A stretch of 36,201 nucleotides of DNA from an uncultured Collinsella sp. GTDB taxonomy: Bacteria > Actinomycetota > Coriobacteriia > Coriobacteriales > Coriobacteriaceae. The translations under genes and the position numbers were made by a program. Each line of letters opens with the position of its first letter. Position 1 is the stretch's first letter. Of this stretch, positions 22,641 to 30,108 are shown piece by piece. The stretch lies in contig CABUDI010000017.1 in NCBI GenBank assembly GCA_902490305.1, positions 1-36,201 on the forward strand, in the 5' to 3' direction. The notes beneath the pieces are model-generated. The model had not been told where the DNA came from. It saw only the letters and a list, made by a program, of their open reading frames with translations, and did no database searches.

Positions 22641-23117
22641 ATGGATTCCAAAAGACTTGCCGAGATAGCCGATGTCATGGAGGACCGCGGCCTCACGCGC
22701 GTGCGCGTTGAGGAGCCCGATGGCACCGCGGTCGAACTCGAGCGCGCGAGCGCCGCACAGCCGGTTGCCGTGCCCATGCCTATGCCGGGTGCCGTGACTG
22801 CTCCGGCGGTGGCTCCTGTCGCCATGCCTGCCGCCGAGCCGGAGCCCGCCGCGCAGGTGCCTGCCGCCGCACCGGAGCCTAAGGGCACCGAGGTGACCGC
22901 TCCCATGGTCGGCGTTTTCTATGCTGCCCCGGCGCCGGGCGACGAACCGTTTGTGCACGTGGGCTCCAAGGTCAAGGCCGGCGAGACCCTCTGCATCATC
23001 GAGGCCATGAAGGTTCTCAACGAGGTGACGGCAGAGACGGATGGCGAGGTGCTCGAGATCTGCGTGGCCGACGGCGACCTCGTGGAGTTTGGCAGCTGCC
23101 TCATGAGGATCGGATAG
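22641..23117 (+). CDS. accB: Biotin carboxyl carrier protein of acetyl-CoA carboxylase
   Basis: AccB carries the carboxy-biotin between biotin carboxylase (AccC) and the carboxyltransferase (AccDA). The 158-residue product has an N-terminal helical region (about 1-35), an Ala/Pro-rich flexible linker (about 38-82) and a C-terminal biotinyl domain with Glu-Ala-Met-Lys-Val, in which Lys124 is the biotin site. The family's usual length is about 155. BirA, its ligase, is encoded divergently upstream of the cluster. Confidence 0.95.
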   Translation: MDSKRLAEIADVMEDRGLTRVRVEEPDGTAVELERASAAQPVAVPMPMPGAVTAPAVAPVAMPAAEPEPAAQVPAAAPEPKGTEVTAPMVGVFYAAPAPGDEPFVHVGSKVKAGETLCIIEAMKVLNEVTAETDGEVLEICVADGDLVEFGSCLMRIG

Positions 23118-23126
23118 GTGATATCC

Positions 23127-23549
23127 ATGAACAAAGAAGAGCTCAAGAAGCTGTTGCCGCATCGCGAGCCGATGCTTTTGCTCGACGAAGCCGAGCTGGT
23201 GGGCGACGAGGCCCACGGCAAGATCACGATTACGGGCGACGAGTACTTTTTGCAGGGGCATTTTCCGGGAAACCCGGTTGTCCCCGGCGTGATTCAGTGC
23301 GAGATGCTCGCCCAGAACTGCTGCGTGCTGCTGATGGGCGATGAGGAGGCGCGCGGCGCGACGCCGTTCTACACCAGTCTGGACAAGGTGCGCTTTAAGC
23401 GTCCGGTGCGCCCGGGCGACACGGTTGATCTGGTGTGCTCCATCACGCGTGCGCGCGGGCCGTTCCGCTTTGCGACGGGTACTGCGAGCGTCAACGGTGA
23501 GGTTTGCTGCCGCGCCGATATGTCTTTTGCACTCATGCACGAAAGTTAA
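23127..23549 (+). CDS. fabZ: 3-hydroxyacyl-ACP dehydratase
   Basis: FabZ removes water from beta-hydroxyacyl-ACP. The 140-residue hot-dog protein has Leu-Leu-Pro-His-Arg-Glu-Pro-Met-Leu-Leu-Leu-Asp near the start, catalytic His45 in Gly-His-Phe-Pro-Gly-Asn-Pro and Glu59 in Gln-Cys-Glu-Met-Leu-Ala-Gln. ATG at 23127 fits this N-terminus; an in-frame GTG at 23118 directly after the accB stop would add three residues. No separate FabM or FabN isomerase gene is seen here, so how unsaturated chains are made is open. Confidence 0.93.
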   Translation: MNKEELKKLLPHREPMLLLDEAELVGDEAHGKITITGDEYFLQGHFPGNPVVPGVIQCEMLAQNCCVLLMGDEEARGATPFYTSLDKVRFKRPVRPGDTVDLVCSITRARGPFRFATGTASVNGEVCCRADMSFALMHES

Positions 23550-23559
23550 GGAAGGCTTC

Positions 23560-24903
23560 ATGTTCGACAAAGTGCTCATCGCCAACCGCGGCGAAGTCGC
23601 GGTCCGTGTTATCCGCGCGTGCCGCGATATGGGCATCAAGACCGTCGCCGTCTACTCCACGGCCGATGCGGACGCGCTGCACGTGCAGCTTGCCGACGAG
23701 GCATATTGCATCGGCGGCCCGCGTCTTGCCGAGAGCTACCTCAACGACGACGCCGTGCTCACCTGTGCCGTAAAGTCGGGGGCAAAGGCGATCCATCCTG
23801 GCTACGGTTTCTTTTCCGAGAAGGCGAGCTTCGTGCGCGACTGCGACAAGTATGGCCTAGCGTTTGTTGGTCCCTCGGCCGAGGTCATCGACAGCATGGG
23901 CGACAAGGACGCCGCACGCCGAACGGCTGCCGCGGCGGGCGTGCCCATCGTTCCGGGCTGCGATTTGCTCAAAAGCCCCGAGGAGGCGACGGCCGAGGCC
24001 GAGCGCATTGGCTGCCCCGTGCTTATTAAGGCGCGTGCAGGTGGCGGCGGTCGCGGTATTCGCAAGGTCGAGCGCGTGGAAGATGCGGCAAAGGCGTTCA
24101 TCGAGGCGCGTGCCGAGGGCGAGGCCGTTTTTGGCGACGGCGAGTGCTACATGGAGAAGTTCGTCGCGCCGGCGCACCACGTTGAGGTGCAGATTATGGC
24201 CGATAAGCAGGGCCATGTATTTTCGCTCGGCGAGCGCGAGTGCTCGGTGCAGCGTCGCAACCAAAAGCTGATCGAAGAGAGTCCCGCGCCGTGCCTCGAC
24301 GGACGCGATGATATTCGCGCGCGCATGCACAAGGCAGCGCGTGACCTGGCTCGTGCCGTCGGCTACGAAGGAGCCGGTACCATCGAGTTTCTGTATTCGG
24401 ACGACGGCAATTTCTACTTTATGGAAATGAACACGCGCTTGCAGGTGGAGCATCCGGTTACGGAGTTTGTGACCGATACCGACTTGGTCAAGTGGCAGCT
24501 GCGCGTGGCGGCCGGCCAGCCTCTGCCTTTTGAGCAGGAGGACATACCGGTGCACAACCACGCCATGGAGTGCCGCATCAATGCCGAAACGCCGGACTTT
24601 CTGCCGTCATGCGGAACGGTCACCGCGTTGCGTGTGCCGGGTGGTCCGCGCGTGCGCTGGGATTCTGCCATGTTTACCGGTGCGAACGTTCCGCCGTACT
24701 ACGACTCCATGCTCGGCAAGCTCATCGTGTGCGCGCCCACGCGTGACGGCGCCATCCGCAAGATGCGTTCGGCCCTGGGCGAGCTCGTGATTGAGGGCGT
24801 GAGCGAAAACAGCGAGCTTCAGCTCGACGTGCTGGCAAACGACGAGTTCTTGTCGGGCATGTACCACACCGATCTGATGGGGCATCTCTATGCTGATGAA
24901 TAG
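23560..24903 (+). CDS. accC: Acetyl-CoA carboxylase, biotin carboxylase subunit
   Basis: AccC carboxylates the biotin on AccB using ATP and bicarbonate. The 447-residue ATP-grasp protein has the N-terminal Ile-Ala-Asn-Arg-Gly-Glu-Val-Ala-Val-Arg, His-Pro-Gly-Tyr-Gly-Phe, the glycine loop Ala-Gly-Gly-Gly-Gly-Arg-Gly-Ile-Arg and the active-site strand Glu-Met-Asn-Thr-Arg-Leu-Gln-Val-Glu-His-Pro-Val-Thr-Glu. Its length matches the family. Its 3' end overlaps accDA by 14 bp, so the subunits are probably made in step. Confidence 0.95.
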   Translation: MFDKVLIANRGEVAVRVIRACRDMGIKTVAVYSTADADALHVQLADEAYCIGGPRLAESYLNDDAVLTCAVKSGAKAIHPGYGFFSEKASFVRDCDKYGLAFVGPSAEVIDSMGDKDAARRTAAAAGVPIVPGCDLLKSPEEATAEAERIGCPVLIKARAGGGGRGIRKVERVEDAAKAFIEARAEGEAVFGDGECYMEKFVAPAHHVEVQIMADKQGHVFSLGERECSVQRRNQKLIEESPAPCLDGRDDIRARMHKAARDLARAVGYEGAGTIEFLYSDDGNFYFMEMNTRLQVEHPVTEFVTDTDLVKWQLRVAAGQPLPFEQEDIPVHNHAMECRINAETPDFLPSCGTVTALRVPGGPRVRWDSAMFTGANVPPYYDSMLGKLIVCAPTRDGAIRKMRSALGELVIEGVSENSELQLDVLANDEFLSGMYHTDLMGHLYADE

Positions 24904-26614
24904 AAAAGCGAAGACGGTCAACGTCCTCGAGGGACCGATGACCGAGTCGTGCGCCGAGTTTCCCGCGCGCCACGTGTTTATCAAGTGCCCGGAGTGCCGC
25001 CGCGTGATCGATGAGGCACGTCTGCACGACAACCTCGAGGTCTGCCCTCGTTGCGGCAAACACTTTCGCGTGAGCGGTCGCGCGCGCATGCGCATGACGG
25101 TCGACGAGGGCACGTTTGAGGAATGGGGTGCCAATCTGGCGTCGGAGGATTTCCTCTCGTTTCCTGGCTATGCCGACAAGCTCAAGAGCGTGAGCGAGCG
25201 TTCGGGCGAGCGCGATGCCGTTGTGTGCGGCAGGGGCAAAATCTGCGGTTGCGACACGGCGCTCTTCTTTATGGACGCCAACTTTATGATGGGCTCGATG
25301 GGTTCCGTGGTGGGCGAGAAGATCTGTCGCGCATTTGAGCGTGCGACCGAGCTGGGATTGCCAGTTGTCGGCTTTACCGTTTCGGGCGGTGCGCGCATGC
25401 AAGAGGGCGTGACATCGCTTATGCAGATGGCCAAGATTTCTGCGGCGGTTAGGCGCCATAGCGAGGCAGGTGGCCTGTATATCACGGTGCTCACCGACCC
25501 CACGACCGGCGGCGTGACCGCGAGCTTTGCCATGGAGGGCGACATTATCCTGGCCGAGCCCGATGCCCTGACGGCATTTGCCGGCCCGCGCGTGATCGAG
25601 CAGAACATGCACAAGCGCCTGCCCAAGGGATTCCAGCGCTCCGAGTTTTTGCTGGAGCACGGCTTTTGCGATGCCGTTGTTCCGCGTGGCGAGATTGCGC
25701 TCACGGTAGGCGAGCTGCTGGCGCTGCACGAAGGGCACGCGCCCGGCCTGGGGGCACCGCACGAGATCGTGCATACGGGTCGCCGCGGCAAAAAGCTGGG
25801 ACACTTGTTTAAGCGCTCGATGGCGCCAAAAACCGCGCTCGAGATTGTCAAGCAGACCCGCTCGGCAGATCGCGCCACGGCGGGCGAGATGATCTTACTG
25901 GGCCTGGATGGATTTGTGGAGCTGCACGGCGACCGCTACTTTGGCGACGACGCCGCTGTGGTGGCTGGCATTGGCTGGAAAGACGGACGCCCCGTAACGG
26001 TCATCGCCATCGAGCGCGGCACCACGACCAAAGAGCGTATGCGCCGCAACTTTGGCATGGCGCATCCCGAGGGCTACCGCAAAGCGCGTCGCCTGATGCG
26101 CCAGGCCGAAAAGTTTGGTCGACCGGTTCTGTGCCTGGTCGATACCTCGGGCGCGTTTTGCGGCATCGGTGCCGAGGAGCGCGGCCAGGGCGAGGCGATT
26201 GCCCAGAATCTCATGGAGATGAGCGGCCTTAAGACGCCGATTGTCTCGGTGGTGACAGGCGAGGGCGGCTCTGGTGGCGCGCTGGCGCTGTCCGTGGCCG
26301 ACCGCATCCTGATGCTCTCGAGCTCGGCCTATTCGGTCGTGAGCCCCGAGGCCTGTGCGTCGATCCTGTGGAAGGATACCGAGCGCGCGAATGAGGCCGC
26401 CGAGGCGCTGAAGCTCACGGCCCCCGATCTGTTGGCGCTCGGCATCATCGACGGCATTGTTGATGATAGGGGCCTGTCGCATGAGGAGATCGCCGGTGCC
26501 GTCATGTCCTCGGCATTTGATGCCTTCGATACGCTTGGGCGGCTCGACGACGCGACCCTCACAAACCTCCGCTACGAAAAGTACCGCGCAATCGGTCAGT
26601 ATCGCACGATGTGA
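24890..26614 (+). CDS. accDA: Acetyl-CoA carboxylase carboxyltransferase, fused beta-alpha subunits
   Basis: The carboxyltransferase moves the carboxyl group from biotin to acetyl-CoA, giving malonyl-CoA for FabD. In most bacteria AccD and AccA are separate; here one 574-residue chain holds both. The beta half (about 1-300) has a zinc ribbon, Cys33, Cys36, Cys52, Cys55, and Gly-Phe-Thr-Val-Ser-Gly-Gly-Ala-Arg-Met-Gln-Glu-Gly. The alpha half (from about 314) has Gly-Phe-Val-Glu-Leu-His-Gly-Asp-Arg, Gly-Met-Ala-His-Pro-Glu-Gly-Tyr and Gly-Glu-Gly-Gly-Ser-Gly-Gly-Ala. No stop or frameshift lies between them. The start ATG at 24890 lies within accC; another in-frame ATG at 24896 is possible. Confidence 0.93.
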   Translation: MLMNRKAKTVNVLEGPMTESCAEFPARHVFIKCPECRRVIDEARLHDNLEVCPRCGKHFRVSGRARMRMTVDEGTFEEWGANLASEDFLSFPGYADKLKSVSERSGERDAVVCGRGKICGCDTALFFMDANFMMGSMGSVVGEKICRAFERATELGLPVVGFTVSGGARMQEGVTSLMQMAKISAAVRRHSEAGGLYITVLTDPTTGGVTASFAMEGDIILAEPDALTAFAGPRVIEQNMHKRLPKGFQRSEFLLEHGFCDAVVPRGEIALTVGELLALHEGHAPGLGAPHEIVHTGRRGKKLGHLFKRSMAPKTALEIVKQTRSADRATAGEMILLGLDGFVELHGDRYFGDDAAVVAGIGWKDGRPVTVIAIERGTTTKERMRRNFGMAHPEGYRKARRLMRQAEKFGRPVLCLVDTSGAFCGIGAEERGQGEAIAQNLMEMSGLKTPIVSVVTGEGGSGGALALSVADRILMLSSSAYSVVSPEACASILWKDTERANEAAEALKLTAPDLLALGIIDGIVDDRGLSHEEIAGAVMSSAFDAFDTLGRLDDATLTNLRYEKYRAIGQYRTM

Positions 26615-26662
26615 CAAAGGGACAGTCCGCATGTCACATTGGGAAAGGGTTCCTGTGTCACA
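26609..26662. repeat. Dyad repeat between accDA and the permease gene
   Basis: ATGTGACA (26609-26616) pairs with TGTCACAT (26632-26639); a further GTCACA at 26657-26662 can compete for the same left arm. The loop carries AAAGGGACAG, shared with the repeat at 10943-10980. No T run follows, so it is not a normal terminator. The accDA stop codon and the permease start region lie inside it. Confidence 0.5.
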
Positions 26663-27869
26663 AGTTTCTAACACCTCGTTTACAACGACGGTCTCATCAA
26701 ACGCCATGGCCGTGGTGGACTATCTGTCCAAAAGCATGATGTCGGCGCTGCCGTTTATTGTCTGCGCGGCGTTGTTCCGCACCGTCGCCGTCATTATGGG
26801 TGAAGGCATGCTGGGCCTGTGGTCTGCCGATTCCGAAATCTATCGCCTGTTCTACAGTTGGCTCTATAACGCCGGCTACTACTTTTTGCCCGTTTATCTT
26901 GGTTGGGCGGCTGCCCGCCAGCTCGGTTGCTCGGAGCAGCTGGGCATGATGCTGGGCGGCGTATTGATTGCGCCCGATCTGCTTAAGCTCGTCGATGCCG
27001 CATCGACGACGGGGGCATCGATGACTTCCGTGTATGGCCTGCTTCCCGCGCCGGTCAACGATTACACGACGACTGTTATTCCGGTTCTCATTTCGGTGCC
27101 CGTGCTTTGGCAAGTGGAGTGTTTCTTTCGGCGCGTTATCCCTAAGGCCGTGGCTTTTTCGTTCGTTCCGTTTGCGACCATGCTTGTCATGGTTCCGGTT
27201 TCGTTGTGTATTACGGCGCCGGCGGGTAGCTATTTGGGCATGCTGTTGGGCCAGCTTATGTTTATGCTTGGCAATTCCGGTGGCATCGTGTCGCTGCTCA
27301 CGCTCATGGGGCTTGCCGCGGGCTGGGAGTTCCTAAAGATAGCGGGCGTCAGCAACGTCGTTCTATCGCTTGCGTACGCGCAGTTTATGAGTGTGGGAAC
27401 GGATTCGTGCATCCTGATTGCCGCGACGATGGCGACGTTCGCCGTTTGGGGCATGCCTTTTGGCGCGTCGCTCCGCGTTGCGGATAAGGACGAGAAGGCG
27501 CTCATGCTGGGCTACTCAATCTCGGGCGTTCTTGGCGGCGTAAGCGAGCCGGCGCTGTACGGTTGCGGCTTTAAATATGGCAGGTGCCTGACGTGCATGG
27601 CCATTGGCGGCGCCGTCGGAGGCCTTGTTGCAGCCGTGGGCCACGTTACGGCCTATACCATCGGCATGACGAATGTCCTCATGGTCATTGGCTTTGCCAC
27701 GGGCGGCATCTCGAACCTGCTGTGGTGCTGCGCTGCCGGCGGTGTGGCATTTGCGGTGTCTGCGGCGCTGAGCTACTGCTTTGGCGTGGTGCCGGCGAAG
27801 GGACAGACGATGGGGGACGGAGCCGATTCACCCGAAACCTCGAAGAGCGTGGCCGAAGTAAGCGCGTAA
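26655..27869 (+). CDS. PTS EIIC-like membrane permease (glucoside family), stand-alone
   Basis: The 404-residue product is a polytopic membrane protein of about ten hydrophobic segments. It follows the pattern of EIIC domains of beta-glucoside PTS permeases: Tyr-Phe-Leu-Pro-Val-Tyr-Leu-Gly-Trp-Ala-Ala-Ala, Ala-Pro-Asp-Leu, Tyr-Thr-Thr-Thr-Val-Ile-Pro-Val-Leu, and Gly-Val-Ser-Glu-Pro-Ala-Leu-Tyr-Gly, whose Glu binds sugar in this family. It lacks EIIB and EIIA domains, and no PTS partner gene is near. The segment where relatives have a conserved His-Trp-Gly shows no such residues. It could use a shared EIIB from elsewhere or have lost PTS function. GTG at 26655 (5 nt after AAAGGG) was chosen; ATG at 26631 is also possible. 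Confidence 0.75.
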   Translation: MSQVSNTSFTTTVSSNAMAVVDYLSKSMMSALPFIVCAALFRTVAVIMGEGMLGLWSADSEIYRLFYSWLYNAGYYFLPVYLGWAAARQLGCSEQLGMMLGGVLIAPDLLKLVDAASTTGASMTSVYGLLPAPVNDYTTTVIPVLISVPVLWQVECFFRRVIPKAVAFSFVPFATMLVMVPVSLCITAPAGSYLGMLLGQLMFMLGNSGGIVSLLTLMGLAAGWEFLKIAGVSNVVLSLAYAQFMSVGTDSCILIAATMATFAVWGMPFGASLRVADKDEKALMLGYSISGVLGGVSEPALYGCGFKYGRCLTCMAIGGAVGGLVAAVGHVTAYTIGMTNVLMVIGFATGGISNLLWCCAAGGVAFAVSAALSYCFGVVPAKGQTMGDGADSPETSKSVAEVSA

Positions 27870-27907
27870 ACCTGTGCGACACAAGGACGATTCCTTTGCC
27901 ATGCTCC

Positions 27908-27941
27908 AAGGCCGTGGCCCGTGTGGGTCGCGGCCTTTTTG
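27908..27941 (+). terminator. Intrinsic terminator after the permease gene
   Basis: A 13-bp stem with a 4-nt loop pairs 27908-27920 with 27925-27937 (AAGGCCG with CGGCCTT at the base), then TTTTTG. It is the first good terminator after fabH, so the permease may share the fab transcript. Confidence 0.88.
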
Positions 27942-28015
27942 TATCTGAAGGACAAAGTGGCTACACTACAATCCGTTTGAGCAATAGATATATATAGGCA
28001 GTACCGTGGGGGCTG

Positions 28016-29176
28016 ATGAAGATGGTCGAGTGGATCGTTCGTCGTGCGCAGGGCGACCGTGCGCGCGTGGGCACGTTGACGGGCATGGTGTGTATTCTCG
28101 CTAATGTTGCGCTTTGTGCTGCGAAGGGCGCAATTGGTGTGCTGTCGGGATCGGTTTCGATTGTGGCGGATGCCATGAACAACCTGTCCGATGCCAGCTC
28201 GAATATCGTGAGCGTGCTGGGCTTTAAGCTGGCGAGCAAGCCGGCGGACCCCGAGCATCCTTACGGACATGGCCGCTACGAGTATCTCTCGGGTCTGGTC
28301 GTGGCGGCGCTCGTGCTGCTTATTGGCATCGAACTGGTGAAGTCCTCGGTGGAGCGTATTGTCAACCCGGAGCCTGTCGAGTTCTCGCTTGCCCTGGTGG
28401 CAGTCCTGGCACTTTCGATGGTTGTAAAGCTGTGGATGGCGGCCCTCAACCAAAAGCTCGGCGATCGCATTGAGTCCGAGACGCTGCATGCGACCGCGCA
28501 GGATTCCAAGAACGATGTCCTTGCTACAGGCGCCGTGTTGGCGTGCGCAATTGTTTCGCAGGTGACGCACATCAATCTTGACGCATGGGTCGGCCTTGCC
28601 GTTGGCGCCTATATTGGCTGGAGCGGTTTTGAACTTATCCAGGATACGGTGAGCCCGCTTTTGGGCCAGGCTCCCGATCCTAAGCTGGTCAAGCACATTC
28701 GAGACAAGATCATGAGCTACCCCGGCGTTTTGGGCGTTCACGATTTGATGGTTCACGACTACGGCCCGGGCAGGAAGTTCGCAAGCGCTCACGCCGAGAT
28801 GGCAGCCGAGGCCAGCCCGCTGGAAAGTCACGACACGCTCGACAATATTGAGCAGGCGTTTAGGAACGAAGACGGCATGATTGTCACGCTCCATTACGAC
28901 CCCATCGTGACCGACGATCCAAAGGTGGCGAGCATGCGTTTACGCATTAACGCCATGGCCCAACAGATCGATAGCCGCCTTTCGATTCACGACCTGCGCT
29001 GTGTGCCGGGTCCTACGCACACCAACGTGATCTTTGACTGTGTGCGTCCCTCGGATCTGCAGATGAGTGCCGAAGACTTAAAGCACGCGCTGGCGAAACG
29101 TGTCGAATCCGAATATCCCAAGTCGATTGCCAAGATCACGATCGACGAAGACTATGTAGGCCATACCCACGAGTAG
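28016..29176 (+). CDS. Cation diffusion facilitator family transporter
   Basis: CDF proteins export divalent metals in exchange for protons. The 386-residue product has six transmembrane segments (about 20-215), a His-rich loop His-Pro-Tyr-Gly-His-Gly-Arg (81-87) and an extended cytoplasmic C-terminal part with two dimerisation-like domains (about 215-380), ending in Gly-His-Thr-His-Glu. The metal site in TM2 reads Asn55-x3-Asp59 and in TM5 Asp163-x3-Asp167, unlike the Asp-x3-Asp and His-x3-Asp of zinc exporters such as YiiP. This fits manganese or iron better than zinc; metal choice is inference. A weak GGGGG ribosome binding site precedes the ATG; another ATG lies at 28022. TATATA-rich DNA upstream (27988-27996) may hold its promoter. 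Confidence 0.88.
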   Translation: MKMVEWIVRRAQGDRARVGTLTGMVCILANVALCAAKGAIGVLSGSVSIVADAMNNLSDASSNIVSVLGFKLASKPADPEHPYGHGRYEYLSGLVVAALVLLIGIELVKSSVERIVNPEPVEFSLALVAVLALSMVVKLWMAALNQKLGDRIESETLHATAQDSKNDVLATGAVLACAIVSQVTHINLDAWVGLAVGAYIGWSGFELIQDTVSPLLGQAPDPKLVKHIRDKIMSYPGVLGVHDLMVHDYGPGRKFASAHAEMAAEASPLESHDTLDNIEQAFRNEDGMIVTLHYDPIVTDDPKVASMRLRINAMAQQIDSRLSIHDLRCVPGPTHTNVIFDCVRPSDLQMSAEDLKHALAKRVESEYPKSIAKITIDEDYVGHTHE

Positions 29177-29215
29177 AGCCGCGCCGATAAAGCTAGTTAT
29201 ATAGAAGGGGAGAGC

Positions 29216-29842
29216 ATGAAGCGTCTATATATACTCCGCCACGGCCAGACAGAATTCAACGTTAAAAAGCTCGTCCAGGGTCGCTGCGATTCACCGCTCA
29301 CCGATCTGGGCCGTCATCAGGCACAGACAGCAGCCGCATGGCTAAAGGCCCACGGCGTTGTCCCCGACAAAGTAGTCTCGTCGCCTTTGGGTCGAGCCAT
29401 GGACACAGCTCAGCTCGTCGCAACCGAACTCCTCGGCGCAGACGCAGCAGCCGAGCCCTGCAAAGGCATCATCGAGCGCTGCTACGGCACCTTCGAGGAA
29501 GGCCCGCACGACGCGCTGCCCACCGACGTCTGGGATCCGGGCGAGGACCTGGTCCCCTTCGGAGGAGAAGGAAGCCGCGCGCTGCAAGAGCGCATGGTAG
29601 ACACCCTCACCAATCTCATGGGCGCCGAGGGCATAGAAACCCTCCTAGCAGTAAGCCACGGCAGCGCCAGTCGCCAATTCATCAAGGCTGCAGCCCCAGA
29701 GGGCTTCGAGCTCCCAACAAAACTCCCCAACTGCGCCATCATGATCTTCGATTTCGATGAGGAAAAGTCGGGAGAAGAGGGCGATACGCCTCAATCCAAG
29801 TTTACCTTGCGGCAAATCATCGATCCCCAGCAAAGTCATTAG
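29216..29842 (+). CDS. Histidine phosphatase family protein
   Basis: This 208-residue cytoplasmic protein belongs to the phosphoglycerate-mutase-like branch of histidine phosphatases. It has the catalytic Leu-Arg-His-Gly-Gln-Thr-Glu-Phe-Asn at the N-terminus (His9), Ser-Pro-Leu-Gly-Arg-Ala-Met-Asp-Thr-Ala, the acid region Glu-Arg-Cys-Tyr-Gly-Thr-Phe-Glu and the second His in Val-Ser-His-Gly. The substrate cannot be told: candidates are sugar phosphates, alpha-ribazole phosphate or a general phosphatase role. GGGGAGA lies just ahead of the ATG. The codons of this gene hold more AGC, CTC and ATC than its neighbours. It is the last gene before the nested palindrome. Confidence 0.88.
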   Translation: MKRLYILRHGQTEFNVKKLVQGRCDSPLTDLGRHQAQTAAAWLKAHGVVPDKVVSSPLGRAMDTAQLVATELLGADAAAEPCKGIIERCYGTFEEGPHDALPTDVWDPGEDLVPFGGEGSRALQERMVDTLTNLMGAEGIETLLAVSHGSASRQFIKAAAPEGFELPTKLPNCAIMIFDFDEEKSGEEGDTPQSKFTLRQIIDPQQSH

Positions 29843-29871
29843 CCTGAGCGAGCAGAGTTAAGCAGACATCA

Positions 29872-30040
29872 GCGTGTCGTCTCCCGAGCACGGCGAGGGC
29901 CGGAGAAATATATTAAGGTCATCGCGAGTTCCGCACGCAAAGGAGAGCACTTAATGTGCTCTCCGTCTTGCGCAGGACTGTAGAGCAGGGACCTTAATAT
30001 ATTTCTCCGGCCCTCGCCGTGCTCGGGAGACGTGCCACGC
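29872..30040. repeat. Nested palindromic element, copy B, with 43-bp perfect outer arms
   Basis: 29878-29920 and 29990-30032 are perfect inverted repeats, 43 of 43 bases. GCGTG/CACGC (29872-29876, 30036-30040) extends the stem after a small internal loop. The 69-nt centre holds the same 51-nt core as at 11-61: GGAGAGCAC (29942-29950), loop TTAAT, GTGCTCTCC (29956-29964), on a lower stem CGCAA/TTGCG (29936-29940, 29968-29972). There is no T run as in a terminator, no ORF and no transposase gene nearby. It could be a miniature transposable element, a REP/REPIN-type element or a long-stem RNA. It sits 40 bp upstream of the rplC control region. Confidence 0.8.
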
Positions 30041-30081
30041 ACTTTACCTGCGTAAACAATGTGAGTGAAATATGAATCTCG

Positions 30082-30108
30082 ATGGATACGCCCGCAGCCG
30101 TGTATACT
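30082..30108 (+). promoter_or_regulatory. Shared motif and candidate -10 upstream of rplC
   Basis: Positions 30082-30107 match 31947-31972 (before rplB) at 23 of 26 bases. The motif is a small dyad, ATACG-N8-CGTGT. It ends in TATACT (30103-30108), a good -10 box, but there is no -35 match, so the motif may be an activator site or a special promoter class. Confidence 0.5.

Noticed and set aside
21708..23639. A 643-codon minus-strand frame opposite fabF, accB and fabZ
   Set aside because: It has His/Arg/Gly-rich low-information composition and is covered by three identified genes on the other strand.
26457..26654. A longer permease start within accDA
   Set aside because: The extra N-terminus would be read out of frame from the accDA coding sequence, looks nothing like an EIIC, and has no fitting ribosome binding site.
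29878..30032. Large palindrome as a simple terminator of the phosphatase gene
   Set aside because: The arms are 43 bp with a 69-nt structured centre and no T run after the right arm, so it does not look like an intrinsic terminator.
29872..30040. Retron or group II intron interpretation of the nested palindrome
   Set aside because: No reverse transcriptase gene lies in the neighbourhood, and the typical catalytic or priming features are absent.
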